From: an uncultured Bacteroidales bacterium
GTDB taxonomy: Bacteria > Bacteroidota > Bacteroidia > Bacteroidales > WCHB1-69
DNA length: 32,506 bases
Assembly (NCBI GenBank): GCA_905233745.1
Contig: CAJODA010000020.1
Location: 1-32,506, forward strand
Direction of reading: 5' to 3'
The number at the start of each line of letters is the position of its first letter. Positions within the stretch are counted from its first letter, which is position 1. Below, one piece after another: positions 14,697 to 22,446 of the stretch. A program made the position numbers and the translations under genes. The notes beneath the pieces were generated by a model, which had not been told where the DNA came from, searched no databases, and was given only the letters and a program-made list of their open reading frames with translations.

Positions 14697-14887
14697 AACG
14701 ACAACTACTCATCCAACATCTAACTGCCCACAACTGCATACTACTCCGTGAAGGGAAGAAACACAGCTTGTATAGAAATACATCTAATGGGAAATCAACC
14801 TCTGTGCCGCGACATTCCGACATCCAAGAGCTTACTGTCAAGGAGATTTGTAAGCAGTTAGGGATACCGCAATCACGAATAAACTGA
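14693..14887 (+). CDS. hicA: HicA-family mRNA interferase toxin
   Basis: A 64-residue protein with the small double-stranded-RNA-binding-like HicA fold. The family's catalytic His is seen in REGKKHSLYRN at about residue 24, followed by the beta strand SVPRHSDIQELTVKEICKQLG, a well-conserved HicA C-terminal pattern (the family usually reads vPrH..ei..gtl..IlkqlGi). HicA cleaves mRNA and tmRNA and stops growth when not bound by HicB. The gene overlaps hicB by four bases. The length is normal, so the toxin looks intact. A strong hairpin begins 19 bases after the stop. Confidence 0.88.
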   Translation: MKRQLLIQHLTAHNCILLREGKKHSLYRNTSNGKSTSVPRHSDIQELTVKEICKQLGIPQSRIN

Positions 14888-14905
14888 AATTTTCGTTTTG
14901 AATCG

Positions 14906-14952
14906 ATCACCGTCGGAATCGCGAAAAAAAATCGCGATTCCGACGGTGATCT
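14906..14952. terminator. Perfect 20-bp stem with seven-A loop after hicA
   Basis: GATCACCGTCGGAATCGCGA at 14906-14925 is exactly complementary to 14933-14952, with a loop of seven A. CTCTTTTG follows. It probably ends hicBA transcription, although the stem is unusually long and perfect. The arms contain GGAATC, also present in the upstream operator. Confidence 0.6.
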
Positions 14953-14954
14953 CT

Positions 14955-14983
14955 TTTGAGTGTGAAAAATTTCGTATTTTTGT
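14955..14983 (+). promoter_or_regulatory. Promoter of the AAA ATPase gene
   Basis: TTTTG at 14955-14959 and TATTTTTG at 14976-14983 are 16 bases apart. The ATPase ATG is 21 bases downstream. Confidence 0.6.
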
Positions 14984-15004
14984 AAACAAAAAAAACAGCA
15001 AATT

Positions 15005-16450
15005 ATGGCAACTATCATTGGCAGGAAACACGAACAGAAGGAACTCCGCCGTCTATATGAGTCGGATGAGGCAGAGATGGTGGTGGTTTATGGCCGCCGT
15101 CGTGTGGGCAAGACATACTTGGTGAACCAAACTTTTGCAGAACAAGGTTTCGATTTCAAAGTAACGGGTTTATATAAGAAACGCATGGCCATTCAATTGG
15201 AGAACTTTACCTTGGCTCTCCGGGAATATGCGGACGATGAGTCGCTTCCAGTGGCCAAGAACTGGATGGAAGCCTTCGGACAACTGAAAGAGTTCTTGAA
15301 GGCAACTCATACAGGTGGCAAGCGCGTGTTGTTTTTTGACGAACTGCCTTGGATGGACACCCGCGGCAGTATGTTTTTAAGCGCTTTCGAGTGGTTTTGG
15401 AATGGATGGGGCGGCGCACAGCAAGACCTGATGCTCATCGTGTGCGGTAGTGCCACCAACTGGATTATCAACAAGCTGTTCAAACAGAAAGGTGGGCTTT
15501 ACAACAGGGCTGGCAGCAAGATGTTTCTCCGTCCATTCACCCTTGCCGAGACAGAACAGTATCTTCGCAAACAGGGCATCGAGATGGAACGGTATGACAT
15601 TGCCCAGGCCTACATGATTATGGGAGGAATACCCTACTACCTCAAACAGCTTGAGTCAGGACGTACGTTAGCTGATAATATTGACAATTGTTTTTTCAAG
15701 AAAAACGGGAAACTGTGGGACGAATTCGACAATCTATATGAGACACTTTTCGACCAGTCGGAATACTACTTGCGCATTGTGGAGGCTTTGGCCGGAAAAA
15801 GAATTGGTTTGACCCGTGATGAAATACTGACACTGACAAAGTTGCCCGACAATGGGCTGACCTCCAATGCATTGAAAGATTTGGTGAAATGCGGATTTCT
15901 TCGCGTTTATCAGTACTATGGGCGAAAAAACAAAACACAAACCTACCAGTTGGCCGACTTCTACACCCTGTTCTATTTGCAATTCATCAAGGAAAACTAT
16001 GGACAAGATGAGCACTTTTGGACCCACATGCTTGACAATCCCAAGAAAAACAACTGGCTTTGCTACAGCTTTGAACAGTTGATAAAAGACCATATTGAGC
16101 AGGTGAAACGTGCATTAGGCATCGGTTCAGTGCTGACTCGACAATCCACTTGGTTCGCGGAGAAGCGGGATTTGAACGATGACAATGCTACTGGTGCACA
16201 GATAGACTTGCTCATTGACCGCAGGGATAAAGCCATCAATGTGTGCGAAGCGAAATTCTATAGCGGAGAATTTACCATAGACAAAGACTATTCGCTCAAT
16301 TTGCGCAACAAGATTGCCGCTTTCAAGTCAGTGACAAAGACACGCAAAGCCATAGTGCCGACTATGATTACCACCTTCGGTGTGAAACACAACTCTTACA
16401 GTGGAAACATTCAGCAGGAGGTTACGCTGGATGACCTGTTTGAACGATAA
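15005..16450 (+). CDS. AAA ATPase with DUF234/PD-(D/E)XK-like C-terminus
   Basis: A 481-residue P-loop ATPase of the archaeal-ATPase/DUF234 group. The Walker A motif is YGRRRVGKT at about residues 29-37, and Walker B is VLFFDELPW near residues 109-117. A sensor-like CGSATNWI follows near 150, and a winged-helix region lies at about 255-320. The C-terminal part has GAQIDLLIDR and then INVCEAKFYSG near residues 397-417, the Asp...Glu-x-Lys spacing of a PD-(D/E)XK nuclease fold. Proteins of this type are abundant in Bacteroidota and archaea, often vary between strains, and their cellular role is unclear; some are thought to belong to mobile or toxin-like elements. It has its own promoter and sits next to hicBA between core genes, which suggests insertion. 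Confidence 0.9.
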   Translation: MATIIGRKHEQKELRRLYESDEAEMVVVYGRRRVGKTYLVNQTFAEQGFDFKVTGLYKKRMAIQLENFTLALREYADDESLPVAKNWMEAFGQLKEFLKATHTGGKRVLFFDELPWMDTRGSMFLSAFEWFWNGWGGAQQDLMLIVCGSATNWIINKLFKQKGGLYNRAGSKMFLRPFTLAETEQYLRKQGIEMERYDIAQAYMIMGGIPYYLKQLESGRTLADNIDNCFFKKNGKLWDEFDNLYETLFDQSEYYLRIVEALAGKRIGLTRDEILTLTKLPDNGLTSNALKDLVKCGFLRVYQYYGRKNKTQTYQLADFYTLFYLQFIKENYGQDEHFWTHMLDNPKKNNWLCYSFEQLIKDHIEQVKRALGIGSVLTRQSTWFAEKRDLNDDNATGAQIDLLIDRRDKAINVCEAKFYSGEFTIDKDYSLNLRNKIAAFKSVTKTRKAIVPTMITTFGVKHNSYSGNIQQEVTLDDLFER

Positions 16451-16719
16451 AATTCTACTCAATCATCATCTTCTTCAAAGAAAAAACAATCCAGATTCCT
16501 GATAACGCCACCCCATTAGTTGGAAGTGTTAGGTAGTATATTCGATTGCATTTGCTTAATTGTTAATAAAATAATGGCGGGTGCGCAGGCAGGCTGTAGG
16601 CCTGCTGGGCTTGGTAGATGGGGAGCGTGTGTGTGTCGGGTCGCGGCGCGGGTGTTGTTTGCGCCAGGGCAGGATGCGTGCCGCCGCGAAATGGTAACAA
16701 TATAATTTAAGAAAAATTG

Positions 16720-16766
16720 TATATTTGCACCGTTGCTTTGCCAAAATGGCGGGCAACGGTGTTTTT
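16720..16766 (+). other. -7 promoter box followed directly by a terminator-like hairpin
   Basis: TATATTTG at 16720-16727 is immediately followed by CACCGTTGC (16728-16736), which pairs with GCAACGGTG (16753-16761). An inner GCC/GGC stem lies in the loop and TTTTT follows. A transcript starting here would be mostly hairpin. It could be a very small RNA, a leader structure, or simply a terminator with a chance promoter match. Confidence 0.4.
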
Positions 16767-16892
16767 ATTGAAAAGAAAGCGAGTTTTCGCTTATCCGTCT
16801 CGGTAAACCTTATTTAGGCATAGACACTACCCGCAAGGTGGTGAAGAATTGACAAAATTGACATGCCACATGGCAGGGTTGTGTTTTTTCCC

Positions 16893-16900
16893 TATCTTTG
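16893..16900 (+). promoter_or_regulatory. -7 promoter box of the GWxTD gene
   Basis: TATCTTTG at 16893-16900 lies 25 bases before ATG 16926 and excludes the longer open frame that begins at 16863. Confidence 0.55.
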
Positions 16901-16925
16901 CGCTCTCCAATTTAAACGCATTCTA

Positions 16926-18392
16926 ATGAGAAAATTCACAACCCTGTTGCTTGTCATGCTGGCCGCCGCAACCCTGCCCGCCCAGAACATGAAGGCATTC
17001 ATCAGTCACAAGGCCTACTGCACCGACAAGATGCAGCCCTATATAGAATTCACCTTCATCATTGGTGGCAATTCCGTGCGCTATGCGCTGAACGAACACC
17101 AAAAATTTGAGGCCGATGTCGATGTCCGCGTGGATGTGGCCAAGGGTGACTCGGTGGTGAAGACACTGCATTACATCCTCTCCAGCGAGGAGTTTGCGGA
17201 TACCACCGGCGGCAATCTTCCCGACTTCGCCGACATCCAGAACCTGCCCGTGCCCAACGGCGACTTTTTCCTATACTTCTACCTGACAGATCTCCATCAG
17301 GATTCCATGCAGTTGAAATATATTGACCGCATCGTGCTCAATTTCCCTGACGATAAGATCTCATCATCGAGAATTTCACTGTATGAAGACATGCGTGCCC
17401 CGGAGTCTCCAGGTTTGTACACCAAATATGGCTTCTATCTGCCACCCTCTTATTACAACTTCATTCCCGAAAATCAGTATATACTGCCTTTTGCACTTGA
17501 AATTTACAATACCCGGAATATTCTTGGGGCCGGCGTCCCGCTTACGGCAAAATGCTTTGTGGAGCATGCCGAGAACAAACTCGTGGCACTGCCCAATAAT
17601 ATCATCACCAAAAATCTTGCATCCGATGATGTGGTCCTTGTCATTGACCAGTTCAATGTCTTCAACCTCCCTTCCGGCAATTACAACACGGTGGTGGAAC
17701 TTTACGATGCACAAGACAGCCTCCTGCTGATAAACAAGGTCTTCTTCCAAAAGAGCAACCCTTCGGTACAACTCGACTTGACCCGATATAATGATGTGGT
17801 GGTAGAAGGCTCTTTTGTGGCCTCCATGAGCGACCGGAAAGTGCTGGTGGAGAATATCCGCAGCCTGTACCCGATTGCCACGAATGTGGAGCGTGAGTTT
17901 TTTGACAACCGGATGAAAGATGTGGAGACTGACCAGCTGCAACGCTATTTCTATGCCTTCTGGCTTGCCCGCAATCCGAACAACCCGGAATCAGAGTGGA
18001 ACAAATACGCCAAGATGGTCTCCTTTGTGCAGGAACGCTTTGGAAGCAAACAGGTGAAAGGATACCGCACGGATCGCGGCAGGGTTTACTTGCAATACGG
18101 ACAGCCGAATGAGATTCTTGAAATACCCTCCGACCCTACTACGGCCCCGTATGAGATCTGGCATTACTACTATCTCGACGATCAGTCGAATGTGAAATTC
18201 GTGTTCTACGACCCGTCGCTGGTGGGCAACGATTATGAACTGCTGCATTCCAACAAGTATGGAGAGACGCGCGACCCGAACTGGAAGATGAAACTGGTGA
18301 AGAAGATTCAACCGCAGACCGATATATATAGTACGGAACCGGACGAGTACTACGGCGGAGACATTAATGGAAACTGGCGTTATCACTATTAG
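16926..18392 (+). CDS. GWxTD domain-containing exported protein
   Basis: A 488-residue protein with a Sec signal peptide (LLLVMLAAATLPAQ, cleavage near residue 19). The C-terminal third carries the GWxTD-domain features: RYFYAFWLARNP near residue 345, then KGYRTDRGRVYLQYGQPNEI near residue 379 and APYEIWHYYY. The family is known in Bacteroidota and Acidobacteriota, and its role is not established. The N-terminal part is beta-rich with no recognised domain. It is probably periplasmic or on the outer-membrane side. The start was moved from 16863 to ATG 16926 because of the promoter at 16893 and because the signal peptide begins there. A phosphoglycosyl transferase gene follows eight bases later and is probably co-transcribed. 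Confidence 0.85.
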   Translation: MRKFTTLLLVMLAAATLPAQNMKAFISHKAYCTDKMQPYIEFTFIIGGNSVRYALNEHQKFEADVDVRVDVAKGDSVVKTLHYILSSEEFADTTGGNLPDFADIQNLPVPNGDFFLYFYLTDLHQDSMQLKYIDRIVLNFPDDKISSSRISLYEDMRAPESPGLYTKYGFYLPPSYYNFIPENQYILPFALEIYNTRNILGAGVPLTAKCFVEHAENKLVALPNNIITKNLASDDVVLVIDQFNVFNLPSGNYNTVVELYDAQDSLLLINKVFFQKSNPSVQLDLTRYNDVVVEGSFVASMSDRKVLVENIRSLYPIATNVEREFFDNRMKDVETDQLQRYFYAFWLARNPNNPESEWNKYAKMVSFVQERFGSKQVKGYRTDRGRVYLQYGQPNEILEIPSDPTTAPYEIWHYYYLDDQSNVKFVFYDPSLVGNDYELLHSNKYGETRDPNWKMKLVKKIQPQTDIYSTEPDEYYGGDINGNWRYHY

Positions 18393-18400
18393 TATTTATT

Positions 18401-18988
18401 ATGAAAAGATTGCTGGATATCCTCTCTTCTTTGCTGGTCTTGATACTGTTATTGCCGGTATGGTTGATAATCGCCATGGCTGTTGCGCTGGAATCGCGGG
18501 GCGGTGTGTTTTATCATCAGTACAGGGTCGGCAAGGACAACCGGGATTTCAAAATGTACAAGTTCCGAACCATGCAGACAGGTTCCGACCAGAAAGGATT
18601 GCTGACGGTGGGCGACAGGGACAACCGGATTACCCGTGTGGGTTATTTTCTCCGCAAATACAAACTCGACGAATTCCCCCAGCTAATCAATGTGCTGAAA
18701 GGGGATATGAGCGTTGTGGGCCCGCGACCCGAAGTGCGTAAATATGTGGATCTCTACACACCCGAACAGATGCGGGTGTTGAGTGTCCGCCCGGGACTCA
18801 CCGACATTGCTTCTATCCAATATGTGCATGAGGACGAGATACTTGCAGCATCAGACAATCCAGAGCAGACTTACATTCAGGAGGTGATGCCGGCCAAGTT
18901 GGCCCTGAATCTCCAGTATATTGATACCCAATCCCTCTGGGGTGATATTAAACTGATTTGGAAAACCTTTACCGCTATTCTTCACTAA
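18401..18988 (+). CDS. Bacterial sugar transferase (monotopic phosphoglycosyl transferase)
   Basis: A 195-residue membrane enzyme of the PF02397 family. It has one N-terminal re-entrant helix (LLDILSSLLVLILLLPVWLI), then YHQYRVGKDNRDFKMYKFRTM (shared family core), the catalytic Asp-Glu in YKLDEFPQLINVLKGDMS near residues 88-105, and VGPRPE near 107. It transfers a sugar 1-phosphate from a UDP-sugar to undecaprenyl phosphate, the first step of O-antigen, capsule or other surface glycan assembly. The compact form without extra membrane helices is normal for the small PglC/WcaJ-C type. It lies alone among envelope genes, with no glycan cluster visible, so the glycan is unknown. Confidence 0.92.
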   Translation: MKRLLDILSSLLVLILLLPVWLIIAMAVALESRGGVFYHQYRVGKDNRDFKMYKFRTMQTGSDQKGLLTVGDRDNRITRVGYFLRKYKLDEFPQLINVLKGDMSVVGPRPEVRKYVDLYTPEQMRVLSVRPGLTDIASIQYVHEDEILAASDNPEQTYIQEVMPAKLALNLQYIDTQSLWGDIKLIWKTFTAILH

Positions 18989-19006
18989 TCTCTCTTGCTA
19001 CCTGTC

Positions 19007-20092
19007 ATGTTTAGAAATGTTGGAAACCTGCTAAAACCTCTTTTCCTGATATTGCTGCTGTCTGTTAGTGCTATGCCTGTCCTGAGGTCGCAGGATACGC
19101 TGGCTGTCGCCAGTGACACCGCTGCAAACCGAGGCAAGTATAAGTTTACAAAGAAGGACTATATCCCGAAGTTCACCGCTACTATCCTGGCTCGTTACGA
19201 GTATAACACGAATGTCAATTCCAATCATTTTGAATTGCGCCACACCCGTATCGGTGTCAGCGGTAGCGTGCATCCCATGTTTTCATACATGGCGTTAGTG
19301 GACCTTACCTATGGCGGCAAGTTTTCTCCAGTGTCCATCTTTGCCCAGTTCAAGCCCGTCAAGGGCCTCTCGTTCCAGATAGGTTTTGATAAGATGCCGT
19401 TCAGTTCGGAGAACCTTCTTTCACCCTATAAGTATTATTTTTCAGACAAATCCTTTCTTACCCAGAAAATTACGGCCTGGAGTGATGTGGGTGGTTTGGT
19501 GGCATACAAATGGGACGAGGTGATTCCGTTTGAAATCAAGGCTGGTGTGTTCAACAGCCGGGGCTTTAGCCGGCAAATGCAGTTTCAGAAGGAATTGAAT
19601 TATGTGGCACGAGGTTCTTTCAATTTCTTCAAAGGCTTTGATTTAACGCTGAATTACGCTGCCGTGCGCCCGGAGGATATCCGTATGCACCATTTTGGCC
19701 TCGGCCTGGCATACGATATCGCCAATTTGCATCTGGAGGCGGAATATATCTACAAGTGGTATAAGGAGAAAGAAGGTGTCAACTTTGCCCCGACCCACGC
19801 CTTGTATGGTTTTGCCTTTTACAAGTTCCATGTGGATAAGAAATGGCTGCAGCATATTGATGTCGGGGCACGCTATGATGCCATCACCTCGAATTGTGAC
19901 GGAAAGTTGCGGGAGGACGGACAATATTACATTGAGCCGTACCGCCAACGGATAACCGCAGGGCTAACCCTGATGTTTATTGAGAAGCCCGTTCGGGCCG
20001 GAATACGTCTGGACTATGAGAAAAACTTCTTCCATCGTGGGGTGGAGAATAATGAAGACAGGCTGATTCTTGAACTTATAACGCACTTTTAA
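19007..20092 (+). CDS. Phosphate-selective porin (OprO/OprP)-like outer-membrane protein
   Basis: A 361-residue protein with a Sec signal (LFLILLLSVSAMPVLRSQ) followed by a beta-barrel sequence with alternating hydrophobic residues, frequent Tyr/Phe and a terminal aromatic strand (LILELITHF). NHFELRHTRIGVSGSVHPMF and the FDKMPFSSENLLSP region resemble the porin O/P family (PF07396), widely present in Bacteroidota. It probably forms an outer-membrane channel for anions or other small solutes; selectivity is unknown. The start at ATG 19007 is preferred to TTG 18995. It follows the sugar transferase by about 18 bases and its stop codon overlaps the convergent lipoprotein gene by four bases. Confidence 0.8.
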   Translation: MFRNVGNLLKPLFLILLLSVSAMPVLRSQDTLAVASDTAANRGKYKFTKKDYIPKFTATILARYEYNTNVNSNHFELRHTRIGVSGSVHPMFSYMALVDLTYGGKFSPVSIFAQFKPVKGLSFQIGFDKMPFSSENLLSPYKYYFSDKSFLTQKITAWSDVGGLVAYKWDEVIPFEIKAGVFNSRGFSRQMQFQKELNYVARGSFNFFKGFDLTLNYAAVRPEDIRMHHFGLGLAYDIANLHLEAEYIYKWYKEKEGVNFAPTHALYGFAFYKFHVDKKWLQHIDVGARYDAITSNCDGKLREDGQYYIEPYRQRITAGLTLMFIEKPVRAGIRLDYEKNFFHRGVENNEDRLILELITHF

Positions 20093-21183
20093 CCCACCAA
20101 TTCCTTCCTGATGGCGGCCAGTTCGTTTTCGCCCATGCCGTAGGCCTCTTTGCCGCGCTGCAGGCAAGTTTCAAATCCTTCCATGTCTTTCAGTGCCTTG
20201 AAGCACTGCAATTTGCTATACCATAAGTCCCAAACCAGAGGCATGGCTCCTTCTGCTGTGTTTAGACATTCGAGCGCCCGCTGGTAGTCTTTGGCATACA
20301 TGCACGCTTTTGCGTAGAGTAGCAGATACACAGGGTCATCACTCGTGAACGGAATCATCTGGTTGATGACCTCCTCCGTCTCTTTCACTTTACCTTCGTT
20401 GAAGAAGTAGAGCAACTTGTGCAGAAGCAGATGCCGCTCGTCAAGCTCCTCTTTTAAAGCGTCAAGTTGCGGGATGAAGTTCTTTGTGTTGGCTTTGTAA
20501 AGATTGGCAATGTATAGTTGATAATACAATGGGTACTCTTTCAGCTCATCCTTATGTGCCGTGAGGAGTTGAATGGCCTTGGCGGTCTGGTCCTCCAAAG
20601 TCAGATTCTGGGCTTCCTGCAGCCAATGGGCATTGTCATTGGGGTTGGTTTGCAGCATAAGGTTGTATAGCATACTGTATTCAATGCTTTTGGAAAGCAG
20701 ACAACCTGCGTTATAAATGAAGCCGTCCGTGATCTTCAATGCCCCCTGAACAGTATCGACCGTGAAATCCATGAAGTTCAGGTTGAAATCATCGTAGATG
20801 CGGAACACGATATGGTGTTTGCCCTCTTGGCGGTAGTATTTTGTGAAGGCAAAGTCACCGCCATTGTGGACGGCCTTTACCCCTTGGTTGCCCAAATGCA
20901 GGCAATTCTCGAAGTATTCCTGTCCACCCTCCACATCGAATCCACTGTAAACGATTGAGTTCCCGGACACCAGCTGCCGGATGCCATCCTCGTCGAAAGC
21001 AGTGTTCAGTGCGTCGGCATTCTCATGGACGATGCCGTCCGCAATCTTTTGGGCGAAAGCCGTGACAGTCTGCTCATTCAGCTCCACCGGAGCACTTTTT
21101 TCTTCCGTGTTCTTCTTCTGGTGGCAGCTTTGCCCCAAGAACAGTCCTAAAAAGCAGAAAATTAAAATCGAAACCCTTTTCAT
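20089..21183 (-). CDS. Lipoprotein with C-terminal TPR-like repeats
   Basis: A 364-residue protein with a type II signal peptide: hydrophobic stretch then lipobox LGQSC with Cys20 as the lipidated residue, followed by a charged linker. The central part (about residues 36-170) is an alpha/beta domain with no clear match. The C-terminal half is helical, with TPR-like units (ALECLNTAEGA, KAIQLLTAHK, ELVWDLWYSKLQCFKAL-like). It probably acts as an envelope scaffold. Function is unknown. Its start follows a 9-bp minisatellite that separates it from the EEP gene, and its stop codon overlaps that of the porin gene on the other strand. Confidence 0.8.
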   Translation of the reverse strand: MKRVSILIFCFLGLFLGQSCHQKKNTEEKSAPVELNEQTVTAFAQKIADGIVHENADALNTAFDEDGIRQLVSGNSIVYSGFDVEGGQEYFENCLHLGNQGVKAVHNGGDFAFTKYYRQEGKHHIVFRIYDDFNLNFMDFTVDTVQGALKITDGFIYNAGCLLSKSIEYSMLYNLMLQTNPNDNAHWLQEAQNLTLEDQTAKAIQLLTAHKDELKEYPLYYQLYIANLYKANTKNFIPQLDALKEELDERHLLLHKLLYFFNEGKVKETEEVINQMIPFTSDDPVYLLLYAKACMYAKDYQRALECLNTAEGAMPLVWDLWYSKLQCFKALKDMEGFETCLQRGKEAYGMGENELAAIRKELVG

Positions 21184-21222
21184 GTATAGTTAAGAAATTA
21201 AAACGCCATATTCACTCCCCTT

Positions 21223-21294
21223 CACCCCTTTCACCCCATGCACCCCTTTCACCTCATGCACCCCTTTCACCTCATGTACCCCATGCACCTCATT
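21223..21294. repeat. 9-bp tandem array between EEP and lipoprotein genes
   Basis: Eight consecutive units of CACCYCWTK type on the plus strand: CACCCCTTT, CACCCCATG, CACCCCTTT, CACCTCATG, CACCCCTTT, CACCTCATG, TACCCCATG, CACCTCATT. Unit types mostly alternate, so an 18-bp higher-order period is visible. The array begins inside the EEP stop codon (21290-21292). Confidence 0.85.
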
Positions 21295-22444
21295 TCTTGT
21301 TAATAATCGAAATGTACGTGTAAATCGGATAATGGTCCGATGTGGTGAGGTTGGTGCAGACGGTGTGGCCGAAGTCGTTGTACTGCCGGTCGTGCAGGAT
21401 ATAGTCAATGCGGTAGGCAGGGAACACCTCTCCGGCGTAGGTGGTGCCCGTACCTTTGCCGCTGCTTCGAAACGAGTCTTTGAGTCTGTGGGCGATCTTG
21501 TGGTAGCTGAACGAGGCTGGCGAGTCGTTGAAGTCACCGCACACGATGACAGGATATTTGCAGGAGTCCATGTCGGCGCGTACGCACTTGGCCTGATGCT
21601 GCCTTTGCTCGAACGCGTCGGCTATCTTGTAGTATAGTTTTCGGGCTTTCTTGTCAATGTCCGGGTCTTCCATGTTGTTATGGAGCATGGCATTGCCCGT
21701 GGCATAGTCTTCACTAGCCAGTTTCATGGAGCTGAGATGCACATTGTAAATGCGGAGTGTGTCGCCGTAGTAACGGATGTCCACGTACATGGAGCGATTG
21801 GCCGAGCTGTCGTTGGTTTCCACCACACCGCTGTTGACAATCCGGTAGCGGCTGAAAACCGCCAGCCCGTATTGGTAGCCTCGCGATTTGCCTAATGGCA
21901 GGTAAAGTTTGTATGTCTTGTTGTTGTCGGGGAGTTTCAGCGCTTTGAGTATCTCTTCCGTAGTGTTGTATCCCAGTTTTCCGGAGCTGTCGAAGAAATA
22001 CTCTTGCACACAAAGGATATCAGGCGCCTCTTTCTTGAGAAACTCGGTGACTTGGCGGTTCAAGGCCAGACGGTTGTCATCGTACATGTTGAAAAGGCGG
22101 GCATTATAGCTCATCACTTTGATGCAGTTGGCACATGTCTCTGGCTTCTCCTGGGCGCGTAGCTGAAAGTGTTTGTCTATGTTGTTGACGTTCAACAGGA
22201 TTAACAGTGTGGGGAGTAATGCCCACCGGTAGTCCAGAATCAGCCAAATGACGACAAAGGCAAGGTTTACCATCAGGATATAGATGAACAGCAGGCCGCA
22301 GTAGGCGATGAGGGAGGAGAAGGATGGCGGGATGAGTTTGGCCATGTAGGAGAAAAAGAGGGCGATTGCGGACAATATGGTCAGCAGGAGAAGGATTCCC
22401 TTCCCCAACACTTTCAGAATCGCTGACTTTTTTCTGGCTGCCAT
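21290..22444 (-). CDS. Membrane-anchored endonuclease/exonuclease/phosphatase (EEP) family protein
   Basis: A 384-residue protein with about three N-terminal hydrophobic helices (residues about 12-95) that anchor it in the inner membrane, then an EEP catalytic domain from about residue 108. Visible motifs are CVQEYF (metal-binding Glu), IYNVHLSSMK (His), CGDFNDSP (Asp and Asn) and TTSDHYPIY (catalytic Asp-His), all in the expected order. The fold hydrolyses phosphodiesters in DNA, RNA, lipids or inositol phosphates. The domain probably faces the periplasm, so a lipid or extracytoplasmic substrate is likely but not shown. It follows the rhomboid gene by only two bases, so they are co-transcribed. 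Confidence 0.9.
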   Translation of the reverse strand: MAARKKSAILKVLGKGILLLLTILSAIALFFSYMAKLIPPSFSSLIAYCGLLFIYILMVNLAFVVIWLILDYRWALLPTLLILLNVNNIDKHFQLRAQEKPETCANCIKVMSYNARLFNMYDDNRLALNRQVTEFLKKEAPDILCVQEYFFDSSGKLGYNTTEEILKALKLPDNNKTYKLYLPLGKSRGYQYGLAVFSRYRIVNSGVVETNDSSANRSMYVDIRYYGDTLRIYNVHLSSMKLASEDYATGNAMLHNNMEDPDIDKKARKLYYKIADAFEQRQHQAKCVRADMDSCKYPVIVCGDFNDSPASFSYHKIAHRLKDSFRSSGKGTGTTYAGEVFPAYRIDYILHDRQYNDFGHTVCTNLTTSDHYPIYTYISIINKK

Positions 22445-22446
22445 GG

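Larger units (their letters stand above)
16451..16925. other. 475-base gap with a GC-rich island
   Basis: I see no convincing gene. Positions about 16573-16692 are markedly GC-rich in an otherwise AT-rich gap, with a local hairpin (CAGGC-TGTAG-GCCTG), a GTGTGTGTG run and several G-rich blocks. A 61-codon frame covers it but has a non-Bacteroidota-like composition and no promoter. A promoter-hairpin combination follows at 16720-16766 and the promoter of the next gene at 16893. Confidence 0.45.

Noticed and set aside
14398-16450. Insertion sequence or integrative element around hicBA and the ATPase
   Set aside because: No transposase, integrase, terminal inverted repeats or target duplication seen; only gene content suggests transfer.
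16520-16705. 61-codon frame across the GC-rich island
   Set aside because: No promoter or plausible start, Ala/Arg/Cys-rich composition unlike neighbours, and no family resemblance; treated as non-coding.
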